In this document: in pieces, positions 7,019 through 12,191 of the stretch
Layout: the number at the start of each line of letters is the position of its first letter
How positions within the stretch are numbered: position 1 is the stretch's first letter
Assembly (NCBI GenBank): GCA_964247295.1
Contig: CAXTTV010000146.1
Location: forward strand, 1-12,191
Reading direction: 5' to 3'
Origin: CAXTTV01 sp964247295
GTDB lineage: Bacteria; Chloroflexota; Ktedonobacteria; Ktedonobacterales; Ktedonobacteraceae
DNA length: 12,191 nt
Position numbers and translations under genes: made by a program
The notes under the pieces: generated by a model
The model's database searches: none
The model's input: the letters and a program-made list of their open reading frames with translations, nothing else
What the model was told of the DNA's origin: nothing

Positions 7019-7024
7019 CAAGAT

Positions 7025-7097
7025 GGCGGCTTAGCTCAGGTGGTAGAGCAAGAGACTCATAAGCTCTGTGTCACTGGTTCGAGTCCAGTAGCCGCTA
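7025..7097 (+). tRNA. tRNA with CAT anticodon, elongator Met (or Ile2)
   Basis: A 73-base cloverleaf with anticodon CAT at 7058-7060. It lacks the initiator marks: the acceptor closes with a G1:U72 wobble, the D stem is GCTC/GAGC (C11:G24), and the anticodon stem is AGAG/CTCT with an A:G mismatch next to the loop. The T stem is ACTGG/CCAGT and the variable loop has 5 bases. CCA is not encoded. It is an elongator-type tRNA. Anticodon CAT alone cannot separate tRNA-Met from the lysidine-modified tRNA-Ile2; Met is favoured by company, not by a decisive base. Confidence 0.88.
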
Positions 7098-7535
7098 CTA
7101 AATCTCATAATCAGCAGCCCAGTGAACTCTGTGTTGCTGATTATTTTTTGAGGGCGCAAGACGTAAATGCATACGTGTTTGCGATACCTCATTTGCTGGT
7201 AAAAGATATACCTTTCGTAACTCATGACTGTAAACGGCAAAATAGTCCACCTGCCCCTGATAGCTTGCTCTGCTGTATGTGACACGTCCATTAGTTGAAC
7301 GTGAACGCAGTGAAGTAGTTGCAAATTTGATATATCCCTCGTTGCCTCCTTCTACCCAGGCAGTTTTAACTTGAACACGCCAGAATCGCCCTTCAGTATC
7401 TTCAATAACCAGATCATAGCGAGAACTATCTCCATAAGGAGCGAGCACGTTATATCCGATCTCCAGGAATTTTGCAATAACGTGTGCCTGTGCGAGCTCA
7501 CCCAACTGTTTTTTTGTTGGCTCCAAAGCATTCAT
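7098..7535 (-). CDS. PD-(D/E)XK nuclease of the group I intron endonuclease type (PDDEXK_5-like)
   Basis: A small protein of 145 residues from the preferred start at 7535; an in-frame ATG at 7562 would give 154. The start at 7535 is preferred because GGAG lies 7 bases upstream, whereas 7562 has no such site. From 7535, an N-terminal helix carries E13 (KQLGELAQ), the core Asp is D41 in SSRYDLVIED, and the signature strand is WRVQVKTAW with Q55 and K57, a QxK variant of (D/E)xK. The later block DYFAVYSHELRKVYLLP (97-113) is typical of this family. The closest described member is I-Ssp6803I, a homing endonuclease from an intron in the cyanobacterial initiator tRNA gene, with a comparable Asp...Gln-x-Lys site. 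Here no intron surrounds it. The stop codon abuts the last tRNA base. The DNA is more AT-rich than its neighbours, suggesting acquisition. Whether it still cuts DNA, and what, is unknown. Confidence 0.75.
   Translation of the reverse strand: MNALEPTKKQLGELAQAHVIAKFLEIGYNVLAPYGDSSRYDLVIEDTEGRFWRVQVKTAWVEGGNEGYIKFATTSLRSRSTNGRVTYSRASYQGQVDYFAVYSHELRKVYLLPANEVSQTRMHLRLAPSKNNQQHRVHWAADYEI
7107..7149 (+). terminator. Intrinsic terminator of the tRNA cluster
   Basis: A perfect 10-bp stem, ATAATCAGCA (7107-7116) with TGCTGATTAT (7135-7144), has an 18-base loop and runs into six T's (7144-7149). It starts 9 bases after the last tRNA. The same bases encode the last residues of the convergent nuclease gene. 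On the - strand there is no T-run, so termination is one-way. Confidence 0.88.
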
Positions 7536-7586
7536 AATTCTACTCCACTCACAAAAACTCATATTTCATACAGATATTTCATTAAC

Positions 7587-7614
7587 ATATTAAGTTTATT
7601 TTTATGTTTTTCAA
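7587..7614 (-). promoter_or_regulatory. Probable promoter of the PD-(D/E)XK nuclease gene
   Basis: On the - strand: TTGAAA (7614-7609), a 16-base spacer and TAATAT (7592-7587). It predicts transcription from about 7580 and a leader of about 45 bases to the start at 7535, which agrees with the start chosen from the ribosome binding site. Confidence 0.55.
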
Positions 7615-7710
7615 CAAAATAGTACGAAATAGCTCTGAATTTTCAGCTTTGACCCTCATTTATGGCTTTTTTCAACCAGCATCGAGAACTTCCTGATACC
7701 TTCTTTGGAT

Positions 7711-7745
7711 AGAAAAAGGGATTCAGGAAAATTTCCTGAATCCCT
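7711..7745 (-). terminator. Intrinsic terminator after gcvPB
   Basis: A 12-bp stem AGGGATTCAGGA/TCCTGAATCCCT (7717-7728 and 7734-7745) with a 5-base A/T loop. On the - strand it is followed by TTTTTCT. It lies 5 bases after the gcvPB stop and isolates the nuclease gene from gcv transcription. Confidence 0.92.
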
Positions 7746-7750
7746 CTGGC

Positions 7751-9235
7751 TTAGTGGGTGCGTTCCTGGCCGGGCTGCCAGCGCAGGTTTGGCTTCCTGG
7801 CCGCTAATGCCTGATCCAACCGTCCGATGACGGTGGTGTGCGGGGCCATCTTGACGGTTTCGGGCTCGGTCCGCGACTCCTCGGCGATCCTCTTCATGAC
7901 GCTGATAAATTCGTCTAATGTCTCCCGCGTTTCGGTCTCGGTCGGCTCGATCATCAGGGCCTCGGGCACGATGAGCGGGAAGTAGGTGGTGGGGGCGTAC
8001 ATTCCAAAGTCCAGTAGCCGCTTGGCAATATCCATGGCGGTCACGCCGCTCTCCTGCTTCTGCTTCCGGGCGGTGGCGACAAACTCGTGCTGACAGATTT
8101 GGGGATAGAAGATCTCGTAATCTTCGGATAGCCCCTGCTTGACGTAGTTGGCGTTGAGAATAGCGCTCTCGGAGACGTGCCGCAGCCCATCTGGCCCATT
8201 AGCACGAATGTAGGCATACGCTCGCACCAGGACGCCAAAGTTGCCGGTGTTGGCGCGGACTTTTCCGATGGATTTGGGGCCGACCTCTTCCCAGTAATAG
8301 CTCTGCTCGCCCTTCGCTGGCATTGGGCCCGGCAAAAACTCGGTGAGATGCTGCCCCACGCCGATCGGCCCGGCTCCCGGCCCACCACCACCATGAGGCG
8401 TGCTACAGGTTTTGTGCAAATTAAAATGGACGACATCGAAGCCCATATCTCCCGGTCGGGTAATCCCCATGACGGCGTTGGCATTGGCTCCATCATAATA
8501 AAGCTGGCCGCCAGCCTCGTGAACCCGTCGAGCAATCTCGGCAATGTTGGAGTCAAACAGGCCCAGCGTGTTGGGATTGGTCATCATGATCGCGGCGATA
8601 TGTTCTGACTGCCCATCCAAGATCTGTTTCAGATGCTCCATTTCGATGCCACCAGTCTCGGGATCACTTTTGACCTCGACGACTTTGTAGTCGCAGAGGA
8701 TGGCGCTGGCGGGATTGGTGCCGTGAGCATTATCGGGAATCAAGACAAGGTTGCGGTACCCCTGACTCCGACTCTGATGATAGGCTTTAATGAGCATCAG
8801 GCCGGTGAGCTCTCCATGCGCGCCTGCTGAAGGCTGTAGGGTGACACGGGCCATGCCTGAGATCTCGGCCAGATCCTTCTCTAGCTCATAAAAAAGTTGG
8901 ATGGTTCCCTGGGACGTGTCTTCAGGCTGTAAGGGATGAATGTGCGCGAAGCCGGGCAGGCCTGCCATCTCCTCATTTACCTTGGGATTATATTTCATGG
9001 TGCAGGAGCCCAGCGGATAAAAGCCGCTGTCAACTCCAAAGTTGCACTGTGATAAATGAGTGTAGTGGCGGACCACTTCGATCTCGCTGACCTCAGGTAA
9101 AGCCGCCTCTTCCTTGCGTAACAGATTCGTGGGAATCAGATCCTCGACCGACTCAACTGGTACATCCATGGCAGTTAAACGCGCCGCGCGCCTCCCAGGC
9201 GCACCCTTTTCAAAAATCAGGCTCTCAACGCTCAT
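7751..9235 (-). CDS. gcvPB: Glycine dehydrogenase (decarboxylating) subunit 2, GcvPB
   Basis: A 494-residue, PLP-binding half of the split P-protein of the glycine cleavage system. With GcvPA it decarboxylates glycine and passes the aminomethyl group to the lipoyl arm of H-protein in the cytoplasm. The PLP lysine is K275 in FNLHKTCSTPHGGGGPG. Other family motifs are GSCTMKYNPK (76-85), PSAGAHGE (135-142), DNAHGTNPAS (168-177) and DGANANA (248-254). Length and termini are normal. The start at 9235 has a near-perfect site, AAGGAGG, about 7 bases upstream, and overlaps the gcvPA stop as ATGA, so translation is coupled and the two subunits should be made in equal amounts. A strong terminator follows. 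No gcvT or gcvH lies next to it. Confidence 0.97.
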   Translation of the reverse strand: MSVESLIFEKGAPGRRAARLTAMDVPVESVEDLIPTNLLRKEEAALPEVSEIEVVRHYTHLSQCNFGVDSGFYPLGSCTMKYNPKVNEEMAGLPGFAHIHPLQPEDTSQGTIQLFYELEKDLAEISGMARVTLQPSAGAHGELTGLMLIKAYHQSRSQGYRNLVLIPDNAHGTNPASAILCDYKVVEVKSDPETGGIEMEHLKQILDGQSEHIAAIMMTNPNTLGLFDSNIAEIARRVHEAGGQLYYDGANANAVMGITRPGDMGFDVVHFNLHKTCSTPHGGGGPGAGPIGVGQHLTEFLPGPMPAKGEQSYYWEEVGPKSIGKVRANTGNFGVLVRAYAYIRANGPDGLRHVSESAILNANYVKQGLSEDYEIFYPQICQHEFVATARKQKQESGVTAMDIAKRLLDFGMYAPTTYFPLIVPEALMIEPTETETRETLDEFISVMKRIAEESRTEPETVKMAPHTTVIGRLDQALAARKPNLRWQPGQERTH

Positions 9236-10584
9236 GCCTGCACCTCCTTCAGCACCACGACCAGGGCGTCGATCTCTTCTCGGGTGCGCATCTCAGTTAT
9301 ACAGAACAGCATTCCATTCTCTAGACCCGGATAGCTTTCCTGTAATGGGTAACCGCCGATCATCCCGGCCCGGCGGAACGCCTCTTGAAGGCGTGTGATC
9401 GAGACCGGGGCGGTAATCACAAATTCATTAAAGAAGGGAGCGGCAAAGGGAGCCGTAAAGCCGGGGAGCGCTGTGATTTGTTTATAAGCGTAGTGGGCCT
9501 TTTGAAGACAGAGCTCACCCATCTCTCGAAAGCCACGTTTGCCCAGGGCCGCCATATGGATTGCCGCACCCACAGCTAGCAAGGATTGGTTTGTACAGAT
9601 GTTGGAGGTCGCGCGCTCACGACGAATATGCTGCTCGCGCGTCTGAAGTGTCAGCACATAACCGGTCTGTTTACGCTCGCCCTCTTCAACAGTCTGGCCA
9701 ACCAATCGACCGGGCAACAGGCGCATAAACTTCTGCTTCGAGGCCATAAAGCCGAGGGCCGGCCCCCCGAAGCTCATAGGATTCCCAAAGCTCATCAGCT
9801 CGCCAACCGCGAGATCCGCGTTATACTCGCCGGGCGTTGCCAGCAAGGCCAGAGAGGCCGGCTCAGTAATCGTTGAGACAAACAGCGCCTTCCCTTTATG
9901 GGCAATCGGCTCGATCGCCACCATGTCTTCGATTGATCCCAGGAAGTTGGGCTGCTGAACCAGAACCACTGATGTAGTGGAGCTGACAGCCGCGTCCAGG
10001 GCCGCGAGATCGGTCACGCCATCCTTGAGTGGGACCTCTTTAACCTCAAAGCCGCGAGCGAAAGCATACGTCTGAAGCACCCGGCGATACTGGGGATCAA
10101 CGCCAGTAGAGATCACCACCTCGCCCCGACCACCGGGTCCAAGGGCCAGCAGGACCGCCTCGATCATTGCCGTCGCGCCATCGTAGAGGGAGGCATTCGC
10201 GATATCCATCCCGGTGATTTGGCAGACCATCGTCTGAAACTCATAGGTTGCCTGCAAAATGCCCTGGCTCACCTCTGGCTGGTAAGGGGTATACGAAGTC
10301 ACAAATTCTGAGCGGCGTTGCAATGCTGGAACAACGCTCGGAATAAAGTGATCGTAGGTGCCAGCGCCCAGAAAAGAGATTGTAGTATCGAGGCTCTGAT
10401 TACAGGCCGCCATTGTACGCATCACACGCTTTAAATCGGGCTCAGCCAGCGCTAGAGGGATCTCCAGGGGATGTTGGAGACGCACCTCCTGCGGAACAGG
10501 TTCCAGCAGTTGATCCATTGTTGAGAGGCCCAGATTCGCCAGCATCGCCTGCTGTTCCTCTGGGGTATCGGGTACGTAGCTCAT
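9232..10584 (-). CDS. gcvPA: Glycine dehydrogenase (decarboxylating) subunit 1, GcvPA
   Basis: A 450-residue partner of GcvPB; it has the same fold but does not hold the PLP lysine. Conserved blocks are FLGAGTYDHFIP (71-82), YTPYQPEVSQG (98-108), SLYDGATA (132-139), the QPNFLG segment and, near the C-terminus, TREQHIRRERATSNICTNQ. The frame is open 35 codons further upstream to an ATG at 10689, but the family begins as MxYxPxTP, matching MSYVPDTP at 10584, so that start was taken. GGGAG lies about 13 bases before it, a rather long spacing. It is the first gene of a two-gene operon. The complex feeds one-carbon units from glycine into folate with GcvT and GcvH, which must be encoded elsewhere. 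Confidence 0.96.
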   Translation of the reverse strand: MSYVPDTPEEQQAMLANLGLSTMDQLLEPVPQEVRLQHPLEIPLALAEPDLKRVMRTMAACNQSLDTTISFLGAGTYDHFIPSVVPALQRRSEFVTSYTPYQPEVSQGILQATYEFQTMVCQITGMDIANASLYDGATAMIEAVLLALGPGGRGEVVISTGVDPQYRRVLQTYAFARGFEVKEVPLKDGVTDLAALDAAVSSTTSVVLVQQPNFLGSIEDMVAIEPIAHKGKALFVSTITEPASLALLATPGEYNADLAVGELMSFGNPMSFGGPALGFMASKQKFMRLLPGRLVGQTVEEGERKQTGYVLTLQTREQHIRRERATSNICTNQSLLAVGAAIHMAALGKRGFREMGELCLQKAHYAYKQITALPGFTAPFAAPFFNEFVITAPVSITRLQEAFRRAGMIGGYPLQESYPGLENGMLFCITEMRTREEIDALVVVLKEVQA

Positions 10585-10693
10585 ATCGAGAAAAACTCTC
10601 CCTTGAGTGGCCTTGAAAGTATTCAAGCATTGAGGCACTAATAAATAAGGAAAAAAGTCGGCAAAGGATGGAGAACATATAGATATCAATCTT

Positions 10694-10724
10694 ATTGTAG
10701 CATGTGGCGAGGTATCATATCCAA
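10694..10724 (-). promoter_or_regulatory. Weak candidate promoter for gcvPA-gcvPB
   Basis: On the - strand TTGGAT (10724-10719), a 19-base spacer and TACAAT (10699-10694). The -10 is good, the -35 is 4/6 and the spacing is long. It would give a leader of about 100 bases. I looked in this leader for a glycine riboswitch and did not recognise one. Confidence 0.35.
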
Positions 10725-10797
10725 AAAGGCGAGGGAGGTGGTTCTAAGCATTTTATTCAGACCTGTGTGCTACCCTGCCTTTCGCAATCGTGAGCAT

Positions 10798-11111
10798 GGG
10801 TGCAGTTCATTTTTTTGCAGTGGCAGAAAAAAGGGTCCTTCAGGCGGTGGACGGTGGAGCATCATTGCGTGCCCGTCGTAGGACGGCCCGTCGAGCAACG
10901 CGACGACGTGCCGCTTCGGCCCGAAAGGCTGGGCCCGTGCCCAAACAGGCTTTTTCTACCCACAAGACGCACCTGGAGCACAAGGAAAGGCTCTTCAAAT
11001 GACCATGAAGGGTTTCTCGGTCACGCAACGGCTGCGCTCGACGGGCCGTCCTACGCCACGTACACGAGTTCTCTGCTCATCAACAGACTCCGCAAAAAAT
11101 GAACTGCACCC
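10798..11111. repeat. Non-coding inverted-repeat element (MITE-like)
   Basis: 314 bases bounded by terminal inverted repeats. The left end, GGGTGCAGTTCAT followed by seven T's in total and GC (10798-10818), is matched in inverted orientation at 11092-11111 (GC, six A's, TGAACTGCACCC), so the only difference is one base in the T/A run. Inside is a second, perfect 19-bp inverted pair, GTAGGACGGCCCGTCGAGC (10878-10896) and its complement (11036-11054). A small hairpin, TGGGC-CCGT-GCCCA, lies at 10930-10943. No frame across it gives a recognisable protein. No clear target-site duplication is seen at the ends (GAGCAT against TGGTAA). This fits a non-autonomous transposable element, with a structured RNA as the alternative. 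Confidence 0.6.
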
Positions 11112-11537
11112 TGGTAAACCACCTCCGCAAGCAAGTGTCTCTGTTGCAAGATTGCAAAAGATGCTCCGAAAACGAAACGGTGGGGCCTTCTCCGATCCAC
11201 TATCTTGCTTGTCCCACTAGCAGCTATTGGGAAACTCTCTAAGGTCGGAAGGACATGTAGGTCCGCCCACGTGTGTGGCGATTTGCAACAGTTGGTGATT
11301 CCCCTTCCCACGGGTCCACACGTGACCCGATCTACGGGCGATGGCAAGGTTTTCTCTTTGTGGCACCCTTACGTTTTCCTCAACACAATTGGGAGGGATT
11401 TGAGGTTACGGTTCAGTATCCCCAGATACGGGCTGTTCGTGTCTCTTCAGGGCGGTTATTTTCTGGCTTCTTATGCTTTCTACTATAACTACCCCCTCTA
11501 TTATGACTTTTGATGACTACTATCTTTCTATTACCCT
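11112..11537. other. Anonymous non-coding stretch upstream of the SDR gene
   Basis: About 425 bases without a credible gene; short open frames exist on both strands but lack ribosome binding sites and recognisable motifs. Small inverted repeats are present: GGAC/GTCC (11251-11264), CGGGTC/GACCCG (11311-11329) and GTATC/GATAC (11416-11429). The last 60 bases are pyrimidine- and AT-rich and probably hold the promoter of the downstream gene, but no convincing -35/-10 pair was found. Confidence 0.4.
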
Positions 11538-11559
11538 TACACTGCTCGCTGGCAGTGTA
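11538..11559. promoter_or_regulatory. Palindrome upstream of the SDR gene, possible operator
   Basis: A perfect 8-bp inverted repeat, TACACTGC (11538-11545) and GCAGTGTA (11552-11559), with a 6-base spacer. It sits 22 bases before the start codon and just ahead of the ribosome binding site. It could bind a dimeric repressor or fold as a hairpin in the mRNA leader. There is no T-run, so it is not a terminator. Confidence 0.45.
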
Positions 11560-11581
11560 CCGGAAAGGATGATGACACACT

Positions 11582-12191
11582 ATGGCTTTCTCTGGTAAGG
11601 TGGCTCTGATCACGGGCGCTGGCTCGGGAATCGGGAAGGCGGGGGCTCTCCTCCTGGCGAAACAGGGAACCCGCGTGGGAATTATTAGCGATACTCCTGA
11701 GGAGATCCAGCAAACGGCGAAGGAGATTGAGCAGGCCGGCGGTGAGGCCCTCCCCCTGACAACTGATGTCGGACAGGATCAGCAGGTGCGCCAGGCGGTT
11801 CAACAGCTTGTGACTCGCTGGGGTCAGATCGATTTTGTGTTGGCGAATGCTGGCATTAATGGTAAATGGGCTCCAATTGAGGAACTTTCGGTCGAGGATT
11901 GGAATACTACGATTAATACAAATCTGACGGGGACGTTCCTGACGATTAAGTATACAGTTCCCTATCTAAAGAAGCAGGGCGGCTCAATTGTGGTGATGGC
12001 CTCCCAGAATGGGACGCGCGTGTTTAGCAATACGGGCGCGACGGCTTACTCGACTACGAAGGCCGGCCAGGTGGCGATAACGAAGATGCTGGCGGTCGAG
12101 CTGGGCCCTCAGAATGTTCGGGTGAATGTGATCTGCCCCGGTCGGACTGAGACGGATATTCAAGATAATACGCAGCAGCAGAATGTGGAGA
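11582..12191 (+). CDS. Short-chain dehydrogenase/reductase (SDR), 3' end outside the window
   Basis: The first 203 residues of a classical SDR of about 250 residues; the frame runs off the window. Cofactor motif TGAGSGIG is at 11-18, DV is at 62-63 and NAG at 89-91. The catalytic set is N114, S141 (MASQNG), Y156 and K160 (YSTTK), followed by VNVICPGRTET (181-191). D37 after the second strand suggests NAD(H) rather than NADP(H), by the usual rule for classical SDRs. Substrate cannot be predicted; FabG-like and sugar or alcohol dehydrogenases share this pattern. The ATG at 11582 begins the conserved fold. AAAGGA lies 12 bases upstream, which is rather far. No partner gene is visible. Confidence 0.9.
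   Translation, partial: MAFSGKVALITGAGSGIGKAGALLLAKQGTRVGIISDTPEEIQQTAKEIEQAGGEALPLTTDVGQDQQVRQAVQQLVTRWGQIDFVLANAGINGKWAPIEELSVEDWNTTINTNLTGTFLTIKYTVPYLKKQGGSIVVMASQNGTRVFSNTGATAYSTTKAGQVAITKMLAVELGPQNVRVNVICPGRTETDIQDNTQQQNVE

Noticed and set aside
7536..7562. Start of the PD-(D/E)XK nuclease at 7562.
   Set aside because: No ribosome binding site there, whereas 7535 has GGAG at correct spacing.
7082..8022. An exact 15-base match between the 3' end of the third tRNA (7082-7096) and a site in gcvPB (8008-8022), resembling attL/attR of an element integrated at a tRNA.
   Set aside because: The second copy lies within the intact gcvPB reading frame, encodes part of a segment (RLLDFG) that looks family-typical, and gcvPB continues undisturbed on both sides. 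There is no integrase. It is best read as coincidence.
10585..10689. N-terminal extension of GcvPA by 35 residues to the ATG at 10689.
   Set aside because: The extension does not resemble the family, and the typical GcvPA N-terminus starts at 10584.
10585..10693. Glycine riboswitch upstream of gcvPA.
   Set aside because: I could not find the tandem aptamer core or the usual conserved GGAGAG and ACCGA-type segments in a suitable arrangement.
10800..11102. A 100-codon open frame across the inverted-repeat element, considered as a transposase remnant.
   Set aside because: It begins and ends in the terminal repeats, has an Arg/Pro-rich composition typical of non-coding GC-rich DNA, and shows no transposase motif.
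11205..11513. A 102-codon open frame on the + strand and overlapping frames on both strands in the gap before the SDR gene.
   Set aside because: No ribosome binding site, low-complexity aromatic C-terminus, several competing frames and no family resemblance.

Overview
The window looks like chromosomal DNA from a Chloroflexota bacterium, most probably a Ktedonobacteria-type organism. This is an inference from the gene set and protein style: a ChpA/PilL-like hybrid CheA with a decayed ATPase, a glycine- and serine-rich N-terminal extension on FtsH, a two-subunit glycine dehydrogenase, a free-standing intron-type PD-(D/E)XK nuclease and tRNA genes without encoded CCA. No sequence search was possible.

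Layout. (1) 293-3784, + strand: a compact chemosensory-type operon of a single-domain response regulator, a CheW/PilI-like adaptor and a large Hpt-P3-(degenerate ATPase)-CheW-REC protein. The last gene keeps its phosphorylatable His and Asp but has lost the core of the CheA ATP site. No receptor gene is visible. (2) 3826-6483, - strand: a membrane-anchored TlpA/ResA-like thioredoxin with an unusual CACC active site, and upstream of it ftsH, separated by a perfect 12-bp terminator hairpin. (3) 6484-7149: an intergenic region holding an extended -10 promoter for ftsH (leftward) and a near-consensus sigma-70 promoter (rightward) for three tandem CAU-anticodon tRNAs. Two are clear initiator tRNAs and one is of elongator type. 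The cluster ends in a strong terminator. (4) 7098-7535, - strand: a small PDDEXK_5-type nuclease whose stop codon abuts the 3' end of the last tRNA. The founding member of this nuclease type, I-Ssp6803I, is encoded in a group I intron in an initiator tRNA gene, so its position here is suggestive. (5) 7711-10584, - strand: gcvPA-gcvPB (P-protein of the glycine cleavage system), translationally coupled by an ATGA overlap and closed by a strong terminator. (6) 10585-11581: about 1 kb without a credible gene. It holds a 314-bp non-coding element with 20/21-bp terminal inverted repeats and a perfect 19-bp internal inverted repeat (MITE-like), then an anonymous stretch, then an 8-bp palindrome just before the next gene. 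(7) 11582 to the window end, + strand: the 5' part of a short-chain dehydrogenase/reductase.

The most rewarding points are the apparent pseudokinase chemosensory protein, the nuclease beside intact tandem initiator tRNA genes, the inverted-repeat element, and a roughly fourfold excess of GATC in the ChpA-like and ftsH genes.
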